This document shows positions 52,182 through 60,687 of a stretch of 64,000 nucleotides of DNA, in pieces. Source of the DNA: Alphaproteobacteria bacterium (GTDB lineage: Bacteria; Pseudomonadota; Alphaproteobacteria; Micavibrionales; Micavibrionaceae). The notes under the pieces were generated by a model, which worked only from the letters and a program-made list of their open reading frames with translations, did not search any database and was not told the DNA's origin. The DNA lies in contig JAFLCW010000001.1 of NCBI GenBank assembly GCA_017302165.1, positions 372,001-436,000 on the forward strand. Reading direction: 5' to 3'. Position numbers and translations under genes: made by a program. Each line of letters starts with the position of its first letter. Position 1 is the stretch's first letter.

Positions 52182-55034
52182 GTGACGTACGGCTCAGACT
52201 GGATAAAATGCGACCTGCATGTTCATACTCCCGCTTCATTCTTTCACCAATATGGCGACAGGAATGATCCGAAAGTATGGGAAAAATTCATAGGTGAACT
52301 CGAAGCTCTGCCGCCAGAATTTCAGATAATCGGAGTAAACGATTATCTAACGGTCGAAGGTTACAAAAAGCTTCTGGCTGAAAAAGCTAACGGTCGTTTA
52401 AAAAATATTGCATGCCTTCTGCCTGTAGTGGAATTCCGCCTGAATAAATTGGTCGGCCAAGCGGCAACTAAGCGGGTTAACTATCATGTAATTTTTTCAG
52501 ATTCACTTGATCCTGATACCATTCAAACGCAATTTCTGAATGCACTCTCAGCAACCTACCATCTCGAAGCCGGTGCAAAACATCCTGATTGGAGCGGTAT
52601 TGTTAGCGAAGAATCCCTAAATCAGTTAGGAAAATTGGTAAAAGCTCAAGGCCTAGGAAACACCGCACTTCAAGGGGAAAGTGATAGGGAGGTGGGCTTT
52701 AACAACTTTAATGTTGATTATGTCGAGCTTGAAAAAATTCTTGAATTTACACCGTTCAAAGGCAAGGTTATCACAGCCATCGGAAAGACAGAGTGGGATG
52801 CTTACCGATGGGAAGGTGGCGGTGCTGCCGATAAGCGCACAATCATCAATAAAACAGATATCGTCTTTTTGTCGGTGGATAGCGTCGATCAATATGATAA
52901 AGCGCGTCAATCCCTCGTTTCCGCGAACGTCAATTCATTGCTGCTTGATTGCAGTGATGCACATTATTTTACCGGCTCAACGCAGAAAGACAGAATTGGT
53001 AATTGCTTTACCTGGATCAAAGCCGAGCCAACATTCGATGGCCTTAAACAAATTCTATTCGAGCCAGAAACCAGAATTTCTGTTAGCGAAACTAATCCTG
53101 ATAAAAAAGCACCCTATTACGTTATCGAGTCTGTTCGTTTCGTGAACGCTAGCGAGACTTTTACGGACCAGGAGATTCGACTGAGTCCATATCTCAATTC
53201 GATTATAGGCGGAAAATCCACGGGGAAAAGCTTGCTCGCCGCCCTTATCGTTAAGTCATCTGACATAGTTGAATATGAAAGACGAAGCTTTCAAAAATCA
53301 GGTGGTGGCCATACTGATAGCATTGCTTGGCTGGACTCCGCATTACCTGATCTAGATTTCGAAGTAAGATGGAAAGATGGAAAAGTAACCTCGTTGCTGA
53401 ATGACGAAACGAGGAAAGTCACTTACTTCCCACAGCATTATCTGAACTCGAATGTTAATGACCAAGGTGTCGGCAACAAAGAACTGAACAAAATCATTCG
53501 CGTTGTTCTTTCGCAAAATGAACATTACGGCAAAGCTTTTGACGCCTATCGTGACGGATTACAGGGACTAGACGGCGAAATTGCCAGTGCTGCCACTGCC
53601 TTTGAGAATGCCCTTCGCGATTTGCGGGAGGCCAGGCACAGAACGGGCGAAAAAGGAAAGTCAGCCGACGTAAAGGCAAACATTGCCAAACTTGAACAAG
53701 ATTTTACATCGGCTAAGAAAGCCTACGATCTTAGTGAAAATGAAATTGCTAAGCATGCTGCGTTGAACCAGCAGATATCTGATCTTCGCGAACAACGAAA
53801 TGTTATTCAGTCAGATATTGATGTACTTGCGAGCGTTACAGAGCAGCGTTTGCTAGAAGATACATCAATTTATTCTGCCGTTCCTGAGCTAATGTATCAA
53901 AGCTCCGAGGGTTTAAATGCTGAAGTCACCGCAATACTAAACCCAATAATGGAAAAAGCGCGAGCTGACATACTCGCGGCAATAGCACCTGTAAAGACGA
54001 AATACGAGACAGTACGGGGCGATATTGATGAACAAATAGCCGCTCTCGAACCAGAACTGCATCCCATCCTTGAAAAAATTGCGAAGTCCGCGCCGTTGAG
54101 GGAAATGTCAGCAGCTTTGAAATCCGAAGGAGAAAAGCTTGCCACTGTTTTAGCGTTGGAAGTCGAGATTGATGGATTGAAAACTAAAATCACATCGTTA
54201 GGCGATACGATCAATCAATTTGTTGATAAGCGACTGGCCTTGGCTGGCGCAGTTATGAAAGTTATGACCGATCATCCCGTTGCAGGCGGTGACGATCAGC
54301 TTAGCGTTGATATCAAGCCGTATATTAAAAGCTCACACATTCAGTCGTTGTTGAAGGATCGGATAAAATATCAGAGCAATCCTGACATTCGAGAGATCGT
54401 CCAAATACCAGAACCGCTCGACACAGATGTCGAAGGATACCGCAAAGCCGTCTCTCTCGTTGTGAAGCAATCGATTGAGGAAAAACTGGAATTTAAGGGC
54501 GAATTTAATCTTGCTGGCGTATTGCAGGAGCTTCTTGGAAATGCCTTCTACCTAAATTATGACCTAACATTGCGAGGCGACTCCTTTAGGATCATGTCGC
54601 CGGGTAAACGTGCGCTTGCTCTTCTTAGAATTATAGTTGAGCTGGATTCAAGTGAGCATCCGATCATTCTTGACCAACCAGAAGATGATTTAGACAATCG
54701 CTCAATATACGAAGGCCTGGCCAGTTATCTAAAATCGAAGAAACTAGCTCGACAAATTATTGTCGTTACGCACAATCCGAATGTTGTTGTGGGAGGGGAT
54801 AGCGAATACGTCGTAGTCGCCAATCAGACAGGCCAAGAGTCAAACCAAGACAACGAGCGATTCCGTTTTGAATATGTTTATGGAGGTCTCGAATTAAGCT
54901 TCTTCGACGCTGCAAAACCTTGGGTGTTACAGCGACAAGGTATTAAAGAGCATGTGTGCGAAATCCTTGATGGTGGTAAAGATGCATTCCTCCGGCGGGA
55001 ACAGCTTTATTCGACGCTTAAAGGCCGGAGCTAA
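52182..55034 (+). CDS. TrlF/Ppl-like PHP domain-SMC ATPase
   Basis: 950 residues, GTG start. PHP phosphoesterase (1-300): DLHVHTPAS (His13, His15) and CSDAHYF (257-263) are metal-site motifs. The SMC/ABC-like ATPase follows: Walker A GGKSTGKS (343-350), long coiled coils (about 460-720), Walker B PIILDQPEDDLD (827-838) and H-loop VVTHNPN. NCBI calls similar proteins TrlF family; a PHP-ATPase called Ppl was shown to be antiphage in Gao et al. 2020 (from memory). Probably nucleic acid sensing coupled to phosphoesterase; inference. Confidence 0.85.
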   Translation: MTYGSDWIKCDLHVHTPASFFHQYGDRNDPKVWEKFIGELEALPPEFQIIGVNDYLTVEGYKKLLAEKANGRLKNIACLLPVVEFRLNKLVGQAATKRVNYHVIFSDSLDPDTIQTQFLNALSATYHLEAGAKHPDWSGIVSEESLNQLGKLVKAQGLGNTALQGESDREVGFNNFNVDYVELEKILEFTPFKGKVITAIGKTEWDAYRWEGGGAADKRTIINKTDIVFLSVDSVDQYDKARQSLVSANVNSLLLDCSDAHYFTGSTQKDRIGNCFTWIKAEPTFDGLKQILFEPETRISVSETNPDKKAPYYVIESVRFVNASETFTDQEIRLSPYLNSIIGGKSTGKSLLAALIVKSSDIVEYERRSFQKSGGGHTDSIAWLDSALPDLDFEVRWKDGKVTSLLNDETRKVTYFPQHYLNSNVNDQGVGNKELNKIIRVVLSQNEHYGKAFDAYRDGLQGLDGEIASAATAFENALRDLREARHRTGEKGKSADVKANIAKLEQDFTSAKKAYDLSENEIAKHAALNQQISDLREQRNVIQSDIDVLASVTEQRLLEDTSIYSAVPELMYQSSEGLNAEVTAILNPIMEKARADILAAIAPVKTKYETVRGDIDEQIAALEPELHPILEKIAKSAPLREMSAALKSEGEKLATVLALEVEIDGLKTKITSLGDTINQFVDKRLALAGAVMKVMTDHPVAGGDDQLSVDIKPYIKSSHIQSLLKDRIKYQSNPDIREIVQIPEPLDTDVEGYRKAVSLVVKQSIEEKLEFKGEFNLAGVLQELLGNAFYLNYDLTLRGDSFRIMSPGKRALALLRIIVELDSSEHPIILDQPEDDLDNRSIYEGLASYLKSKKLARQIIVVTHNPNVVVGGDSEYVVVANQTGQESNQDNERFRFEYVYGGLELSFFDAAKPWVLQRQGIKEHVCEILDGGKDAFLRREQLYSTLKGRS

Positions 55035-55121
55035 ACGGCGCGTTAGGAGCCTCTCATATGACAGTGGTTATACAACTTAAAGTTTTTAAAATGAGATAAC
55101 TCAAGCCGAAGAACAAAAAAT

Positions 55122-55931
55122 ATGTATTTACTTTATTGCGATGAGAGCAATCTAGAAGAGAGAAGCGGAGACTTTCTGATTTATGGTGGTCTGATGATAG
55201 ACGCTGATCGTATGCAGTCTTTATCATCTACAATAGATCGGATTAGAAGCGAAGCTCCCGGAGTGAACAGAGACTATAGGTTAAAGTTTAATCCTGGTCC
55301 GGAAAATTTTTCTCATGATCAATTTATTGAATTGAAGAGAAAAGTAATTAATGCCGCTATAGAACACGGGGCCAAACTCTTAACGTATGTTATTTTACAC
55401 GACATTTCATCATCTTCAGATGAAGCAAGAAGAAATGGCATTAATACTATTTGTTACCATTTTCATTGTTTACTAAACAGGATGGGACAGACGGGATTGG
55501 TACTAATTGATCGGTTCAATGATGTGGGTAATTTGATTGATGGCCATTTATCTGAAAAATTTATGATGGGTGTGCGTTTGCCTTATACACCTGAGATGAG
55601 GTTGTCCAATATCGTTGGTTTCCATTATTCTTCAGTGGGTCAAGGCCATGTCCCAAGTTTAATAGATATATTGTTGGGATCTTTTAGATTTGCACTTAAT
55701 GCTCATAGTCGAAATACAGAAGCACACCGAGCTACATCGGTTCAAATTTTGGATATCATGAGACCGCTTTTTGTATTTGATAATGAAGTTATTTCTGAGC
55801 TCAGTTTTATCTTTAGCCCAAAAGTTATTAAAGCAAATACTTATCGTGAGAAATATGAAGCCTTGAAGGGTTTTTTGGAAAAAAATGGACTACCCACAGC
55901 CCAAGAAATTACGAACCAGAGGACTTACTAG
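55122..55931 (+). CDS. DUF3800 protein
   Basis: 269 residues. RNase H-like pattern: LLYCDES (Asp7, Glu8, Ser9), VLIDRFND (Asp130), and PSLIDILLG (Asp182), the usual acidic set of DUF3800. This family is common on mobile elements and near defence genes; its function is unclear. It is AT-rich and follows the PHP-ATPase by 87 bases, same strand, so they may be partners. Confidence 0.88.
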   Translation: MYLLYCDESNLEERSGDFLIYGGLMIDADRMQSLSSTIDRIRSEAPGVNRDYRLKFNPGPENFSHDQFIELKRKVINAAIEHGAKLLTYVILHDISSSSDEARRNGINTICYHFHCLLNRMGQTGLVLIDRFNDVGNLIDGHLSEKFMMGVRLPYTPEMRLSNIVGFHYSSVGQGHVPSLIDILLGSFRFALNAHSRNTEAHRATSVQILDIMRPLFVFDNEVISELSFIFSPKVIKANTYREKYEALKGFLEKNGLPTAQEITNQRTY

Positions 55932-55997
55932 GAATCCCCTGCGACATTCAAGCTTTCTTCTGTGCAGAATTTCTCAATCATATATTATAGTATCGCT

Positions 55998-56465
55998 ATG
56001 GACTGGTACTTTATCATCAAAACCCTACATGTCATCAGCTCTACCATTCTGTTTGGTACGGGTATTGGGATAGCATTTTTTATGCTGAGATCCCACTTCA
56101 CAGACAATATCCATGAGAAGTTCTACGCCGCCCGGAACACAGTGCTGGCAGATTACCTGTTTACACTGCCCGCAGTGATTATACAGCCCATCACGGGATT
56201 CTGGCTAATTTGGCAAGGCGGGCATGGATGGATGGATTTATGGCTTTCTGCCACGTACGCAATCTACATCATTGCCGGACTGTGCTGGCTTCCCGTGGTC
56301 TGGATACAGATACAACTTAAAAACATGCTTGCCCAAGCTGTCGCCAGTGGCACAGAACTGCCGGAGCGGTACTACAGGCTGTTCAAAATCTGGTTCTTTT
56401 TGGGCTGGCCCGCTTTCATCGGCTTGGTCATTGTCTTCTTTCTGATGGTGATGAAGCCCGTATGA
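55998..56465 (+). CDS. DUF2269 membrane protein
   Basis: 155 residues from MDWYFIIKTLHVISSTILFGTGIG; an upstream in-frame start at 55962 adds residues of no clear function. Four transmembrane helices; the family pattern LHVISSTILFGTGIGIAFFM and ADYLFTLPAVIIQPITG is visible. Overlaps the next gene by ATGA, forming a three-gene operon of cargo. Confidence 0.85.
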   Translation: MDWYFIIKTLHVISSTILFGTGIGIAFFMLRSHFTDNIHEKFYAARNTVLADYLFTLPAVIIQPITGFWLIWQGGHGWMDLWLSATYAIYIIAGLCWLPVVWIQIQLKNMLAQAVASGTELPERYYRLFKIWFFLGWPAFIGLVIVFFLMVMKPV

Positions 56466-57460
56466 GTGACTTAGCTGAAAAAGGCGGTGTGTGGTTTGTG
56501 TATGATGGCGAGTGTCCCATGTGTACATCAGCAGCCCATGCTCTGAGGATTAAAAAAGATTACGGAACTATTCATCTCGTTAATGCGCGTGAGGCTGCCA
56601 ATGATCCGCTTGTTCACGAAATCAACAAACGCGGCCTTGATCTTGATGACGGCATGGTCATTTATGTATCGGATCGTTTCTACCATGGGAAAGATGCCCT
56701 GAAATTCATGGCCCGTTACGGTGAAGCCAGCAATGCATTTACGGCCTTCTGCAAAGGCGTATTCTGGTCAAGCATCATATCATCGCTGACTTATCCATGG
56801 ATGCGCGGAACACGTAATTGGCTATTAGGCAGAAAGAATGCCGAGAGTATTGATAATCTGAATTTGAAAGATGCGCCAACTTTTAAATCTATTTTTGGCG
56901 AGTCATGGAATTCCCTGCCGCCCGTGATGAAAAAGCATTACGCCAACCGTCCATATACGGATGATGTAACTGTTGTGGAGGGCACACTGGATGTAATGTG
57001 TAAGCAGCCACTAAAGTTTCTTGCGTCTCTTATGAAGTTCATGGGCCAGATACCGGCCCATAACGAGAAGAATGTGCCTGTTATCGTCAGATTTCAGAGT
57101 GATAAAAATACGAAGGCATTTCATTTCAACCGAACATTTAACTTCAAAGAAACTAAGCCGTATGCTTTCCATTCACGTATGCTGCAAATTCAGGGCAATG
57201 AGGTCATTGAGGTCATGCGGTTTGGGCTGTGCTGGAAAATGCTTTATCTGTGGGATGGTAAAAAAGTTGTATTGAAGCATAGGGGCTATGCTCTCCGGCT
57301 TTTGGGCCATTTTATTCCTGTCCCGCTGACCGTACTGATGGGTGAGGGCTATGCAGAGGAAATCGCCGTGGATGATAACACATTTGATATGATTACTCAT
57401 ATCACGCACCCATGGTGGGGTAAGGTCTATGAGTATAAAGGACGGTTTAAAATAGCATGA
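56462..57460 (+). CDS. DCC thiol-oxidoreductase-like domain fused to DUF4166
   Basis: 332 residues. Residues about 8-130 form the DCC (DUF393) domain: VYDGECPMCTSAA gives DxxCPMC, so a thioredoxin-like redox role is expected. Residues about 155-330 resemble DUF4166 (LPPVMKKHYANRPYTDDVTVVEGTLDV, GEGYAEEIAVDDNTFDMITHITHPWWGKVYEYKGRF). The same fusion occurs in other alpha- and gammaproteobacteria. ATGA overlap with the next gene. Confidence 0.85.
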   Translation: MSDLAEKGGVWFVYDGECPMCTSAAHALRIKKDYGTIHLVNAREAANDPLVHEINKRGLDLDDGMVIYVSDRFYHGKDALKFMARYGEASNAFTAFCKGVFWSSIISSLTYPWMRGTRNWLLGRKNAESIDNLNLKDAPTFKSIFGESWNSLPPVMKKHYANRPYTDDVTVVEGTLDVMCKQPLKFLASLMKFMGQIPAHNEKNVPVIVRFQSDKNTKAFHFNRTFNFKETKPYAFHSRMLQIQGNEVIEVMRFGLCWKMLYLWDGKKVVLKHRGYALRLLGHFIPVPLTVLMGEGYAEEIAVDDNTFDMITHITHPWWGKVYEYKGRFKIA

Positions 57461-58548
57461 TTAAACGCGTTCTGATTATCGGCGGGTATGGAAATTTTGG
57501 CAGTTTTATTTCACGGCGGCTGGCGCAAGACGATAAGCTTCAAGTCATCATCGCCGGACGATCACGGGAAAAGGCTGGAAAACTGGCTCGTGAAATGAAT
57601 GTAGAAGCTGTGGCTCTTGATATTAACAACGGCATCGCGGACGTTCTGGCGGCGGTTAAACCCGATATTGTGGTTCACACTTCCGGCCCGTTCCAGGCGC
57701 AGGGATACGATGTAGCAAAAGCCTGTATCGCGCAAGGCTGCCATTATATTGATCTGGCCGATGGACGGGAATTTGTTGAAAACATTACTACGCTGGACGC
57801 GGAGGCCAAAGAAAAGGGCGTGCTGGTTATTAGTGGTGCCAGTTCTGTGCCATGCCTGACTTCCGCGCTTGTCGATCATTACCGGGTGGAATTTCAAGCA
57901 CTAGAAAATCTGGATTACGGCATTACCACAGCGCAAAAAACAAACCGTGGACTCGCTACCACGGCAGCGATTTTGAGCTATACAGGTAAGCCATTCAAAA
58001 CGCTAATCAATGGCCGGATGACAAATGTGTACGGTTGGCAGAGCCTTCACGCCCGCAAATATCCGGCACTTGGGTGGCGATTGCTGGGTAACTGCGAGGT
58101 GCCGGATTTAGCCCTGTTCCACAAACACTACCCTGATCTGAAGACGGTTCGCTTCTACGCTGGGCTGGAAATTCCATTCATCCACATCACTCTTTGGGCA
58201 TTATCATGGCTTGTTCGCATTGGCTTGATCCGCAGATTGGAAAAAGCTGCGCAGCTCTTGCTGAAAACGTCATATCTGTTTGATTGGCTGGGCAGTGCCA
58301 ACAGTGCCTTCCACATGGAACTGTCCGGCACGGATAAAAGTGGCAACAACAAAACCATCCGGTTTGAACTTACTGCCCGGTCGGGAGATGGACCGTATAT
58401 CCCCTGTATGCCCGCTATCTTGATGGTAAGGAAGCTGGCAAACGGCCTTGTGTCGGATACAGGTGCAGCCCCGTGTATGGGCTTTATAACACTGGATGAA
58501 TATCTAGGTGCTCTTGCTGATCTGGATATTCAGTGGAAAACCATGTAA
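57457..58548 (+). CDS. Saccharopine dehydrogenase-like oxidoreductase
   Basis: 363 residues. NAD(P)-binding Rossmann start VLIIGGYGNFGSFISRRLAQ, VVHTSGPFQAQGYDVAKACI and GCHYIDLADGREFV, all typical of the saccharopine dehydrogenase NADP-binding family, plus a predicted membrane segment (IPFIHITLWALSWLVRIGLI). The partner genes DUF2269 and DCC-DUF4166 suggest lipid or redox-related metabolism; substrate unknown. Confidence 0.88.
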   Translation: MIKRVLIIGGYGNFGSFISRRLAQDDKLQVIIAGRSREKAGKLAREMNVEAVALDINNGIADVLAAVKPDIVVHTSGPFQAQGYDVAKACIAQGCHYIDLADGREFVENITTLDAEAKEKGVLVISGASSVPCLTSALVDHYRVEFQALENLDYGITTAQKTNRGLATTAAILSYTGKPFKTLINGRMTNVYGWQSLHARKYPALGWRLLGNCEVPDLALFHKHYPDLKTVRFYAGLEIPFIHITLWALSWLVRIGLIRRLEKAAQLLLKTSYLFDWLGSANSAFHMELSGTDKSGNNKTIRFELTARSGDGPYIPCMPAILMVRKLANGLVSDTGAAPCMGFITLDEYLGALADLDIQWKTM

Positions 58549-58709
58549 CGCGTTTTTAGAATTTCGAAATTTTATCGAGCGGGTGGGCGCGTGTTTGCGC
58601 TGAAATGATAGGGGTACGCCGGAGGGGTGGGTATCGAGGTTGAATCACCTCGGCGGATATGGTTTATTCATGGGTGTCCGCTCTCATAAATACGCCTCAA
58701 AATCCAATG

Positions 58710-58730
58710 TGGGGGCAGATTTGGGGGCAG
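58710..58730. repeat. Right pair of TGGGGGCA sites
   Basis: TGGGGGCAGA at 58710 and TGGGGGCAGG at 58722. Same motif, same orientation and same 12-base spacing as the first two left copies. Confidence 0.75.
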
Positions 58731-58787
58731 GCGGGAAATCCACATTGGGCAAACCTGATTCAAGTCAAAGCCTTAGATTTTAAATGT

Positions 58788-58810
58788 GATTCCCGTCACC
58801 GCTCCAATTT
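58788..58810. repeat. attR: partial copy of tRNA-Gly 3' end
   Basis: GATTCCCGTCACC followed by GCTCCAATTT; identical to attL (47881-47904) except one missing C in the acceptor arm. Confidence 0.85.
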
Positions 58811-58935
58811 TCCGCCTGCCATTCCTCGTTTTGCGTTGCAACATCATTTTCCAAAATATTGGATTGTCTTATAACCATAAGTCTGGTTAGGTGAATCATC
58901 TCAATAACTTTTAAAAACCTGAGGAGTAAGAAATT

Positions 58936-59541
58936 ATGGGTAAACTGACAGCCGATGAAGAAGTTGCCAGACGCGTCATTTTGATCGCAGAGCAAGAAAA
59001 AGCTAGAAGGGAAAAAAATGCTGGTACCGTGGCTACGGATACAGATTTTGACTTAGCGGAACAGCAAGCCAGACATTTAGACAGTCAAGCACTAAGAACT
59101 GAATTGGTCGCCGGCTTAAATGAGGGCACTCCTACCGAAATTGCTGAGGCGCAGAGAGAATTGATTCGTAATGGCCACCAACCTCAAGGAAGTTCTGTCG
59201 TTCAACAACAGTTTATACCCGCGGCTTTAGGTGTCGGAAAACCAAAAAAACTAGATGGTACTTTTGAAGATATTCCTGATCATCAAGCGTCAATTATTGG
59301 GGGTAATTCAAGAGCTGTCCATCAAATTTTGAAACAGATCGCGGAAGAGACGGGTAAGGAAACAATCATCGTTTCTGAAGGAAAAACCCCCCAAGGTAAA
59401 CGGCAGATTTTTATAAATCTGGCCTTGGGTAATAATTATATTGTACCTCTTGAAAAGGCAGGTGCACAATATATGAACGCAAAAGGTGAAGTTGTTAAAA
59501 TTGATCGTGCTTCAAAATTTATGAAGCCATTTGTTGGATAA
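58936..59541 (+). CDS. Hypothetical protein
   Basis: 201 residues, hydrophilic with no signal peptide; charged helical N-terminus (ADEEVARRVILIAEQEKARREKN) and a C-terminal mixed region (ETGKETIIVSEGKTPQGKRQIFINLALGNNYIVPLEKAG). Strong Shine-Dalgarno (GAGGAG) upstream. First gene after the island; ends with its own terminator. No family recognised. Confidence 0.7.
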   Translation: MGKLTADEEVARRVILIAEQEKARREKNAGTVATDTDFDLAEQQARHLDSQALRTELVAGLNEGTPTEIAEAQRELIRNGHQPQGSSVVQQQFIPAALGVGKPKKLDGTFEDIPDHQASIIGGNSRAVHQILKQIAEETGKETIIVSEGKTPQGKRQIFINLALGNNYIVPLEKAGAQYMNAKGEVVKIDRASKFMKPFVG

Positions 59542-59567
59542 ATTATTTTTTATTAGGAATAATTAAA

Positions 59568-59596
59568 AGCCTGCCTTAAACAGGGCAGGTTTTTTT
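59568..59596 (+). terminator. Rho-independent terminator
   Basis: CCTGCC (59570-59575) / GGCAGG (59584-59589) followed by seven T. It lies between convergent genes; upstream A-run means it could also work on the minus strand for the peptidase gene. Confidence 0.8.
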
Positions 59597-59603
59597 ATGG
59601 CGA

Positions 59604-60488
59604 TCAGGCAGGTTCTGTCCCGCCTTGTATCCGCATACGGGCATGGGTGAGCAGAGTGTCCATCATCGCATCCCGCACAGGTTTGGTCTTGACCCCCATA
59701 ATCACCGCATACAGAGGTTCTTGTTTTTCCGGGGTTTGAGGATGGTCACACACCGCCAGACAATTCCCGGCAGAATCCGTATAACCAGTTTTGGCAAAAA
59801 CAATGTTTCGATTCTGGCGTAAAAAATCACTGCTGTGTCGCGTGGCTGTGGTGAGTTCAGCAATAGAAAACTCGGCTTGCCCCAGGGCGTGTTTTGATAA
59901 ATCAGGGAAGGTTAGATGAAGCGCGCGTGTCAGGAGTGCGAGATCGGCGGGGGTACTGAGGTGACCGTCTGCCGGCTCTCCCGTACAATTTTTGAAAACG
60001 GATCTGAGCATGCCGAGCTTTTGCGCCTGCGCGTTCATCTGGTTGATAAAGGATTCGTTCTGTTCGTTTTCCTCCCGGGGTGTTTTCCCGAGATAGATTT
60101 GTCCTACATGAAGGGCGAGGGCAGTTAATCCATAGACATCAGATCGGCTTCCGGCGCCGATCATTAAATCTCCCGCGCGGAACACATCGCCCGGAGACAG
60201 TTTTTTAAACGAAGCCAAATCAGGACGCAGACGCGTGATGAGGGCGGGGATGCTGACCGGGGTGTCCAGATCAAAGGGAATCTCGGGATTTGAGATCGCG
60301 TCCATCACGCCGTACAAAGACATCATTTTCGTGAGCGATGCGGGTGGGCGTGGCTCATTGGCGTTGTACCCCATAATCAATTGTCCGGCATGGTTCATGA
60401 CGGCATGCGGAACATAGGCGGGTGTCTGCCCTTGATCTGAAGGGGCTGAAAAAAACATGCCCCAGGTCTGTTTGAGATGCGTGAACAT
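59604..60488 (-). CDS. D-alanyl-D-alanine carboxypeptidase-like S11 peptidase
   Basis: 294 residues. Ser51-x-x-Lys54 in PASLTKMM, the KTG motif at 233-235 (FAKTGYTDSAGN), and the second motif at 114-116 reads Ser-Arg-Ser instead of SxN. PBP5/6-like enzymes trim peptidoglycan stem peptides. No N-terminal signal peptide is visible and the C-terminal domain is absent, so location and activity are uncertain. Confidence 0.82.
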   Translation of the reverse strand: MFTHLKQTWGMFFSAPSDQGQTPAYVPHAVMNHAGQLIMGYNANEPRPPASLTKMMSLYGVMDAISNPEIPFDLDTPVSIPALITRLRPDLASFKKLSPGDVFRAGDLMIGAGSRSDVYGLTALALHVGQIYLGKTPREENEQNESFINQMNAQAQKLGMLRSVFKNCTGEPADGHLSTPADLALLTRALHLTFPDLSKHALGQAEFSIAELTTATRHSSDFLRQNRNIVFAKTGYTDSAGNCLAVCDHPQTPEKQEPLYAVIMGVKTKPVRDAMMDTLLTHARMRIQGGTEPA

Positions 60489-60552
60489 TCTGATAAACGA
60501 TATAAACTATATGTAAATAAAAATCAACTCAGTCTTTCTGCCGAAAAACCCG

Positions 60553-60581
60553 TTGACTTTGGAGCGGGGGTTTTCTATTCA
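60553..60581 (+). promoter_or_regulatory. Promoter of tuf
   Basis: TTGACT (60553-60558), 17-base spacer, TATTCA (60576-60581). It would give a leader of about 100 nt before tuf. Confidence 0.7.
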
Positions 60582-60687
60582 AAGCATTGATTTCGTGGCG
60601 GTTTGGCATGTGCCGGGCTGATGGCTAAAAACGCGAAGCTATTGAAAACCTAAAACGCACATAACCATTTCTAAGGAGAACGAAAAG

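Larger units (their letters stand above)
47881..58810. mobile_element. Integrative genomic island in tRNA-Gly
   Basis: About 10.9 kb bounded by a repeat of the tRNA-Gly 3' end: GATTCCCGTCACCCGCTCCA at 47881-47900 (repeat runs to 47904) and GATTCCCGTCACC-GCTCCA at 58788-58806 (to 58810), one base fewer on the right. It contains the integrase gene right after the tRNA, an excisionase-like gene, a replication-type ATPase, structured RNA, defence-type genes and metabolic cargo. Structure matches P4-like satellites or integrative elements. No conjugation or capsid genes are visible. Confidence 0.9.
58549..58935. other. Island right end: integrase sites and attR
   Basis: 387 bases without a credible gene. 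It contains two TGGGGGCA sites (58710, 58722), a 9-bp inverted repeat CCAATGTGG/CCACATTGG (58704-58712, 58740-58748) around them, attR (58788-58810) and a GAGGT/ACCTC hairpin near 58636-58650. Confidence 0.75.

Noticed and set aside
52085..55055. TTAGGAGCC 9-base repeat on both sides of the PHP-ATPase gene (near 52088 and 55044)
   Set aside because: Considered as integron attC-like or transposition footprints. There is no second conserved arm or GTTRRRY core, and a 9-base match in windows of this size is not rare.
47905..58787. CRISPR array or transposase in the island
   Set aside because: I found no regularly spaced repeats of CRISPR size and no transposase-like protein in any frame.
58659..58874. 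71-codon open frame across the right island end
   Set aside because: It crosses the TGGGGGCA sites and attR and is unlike any protein; best explained as chance.
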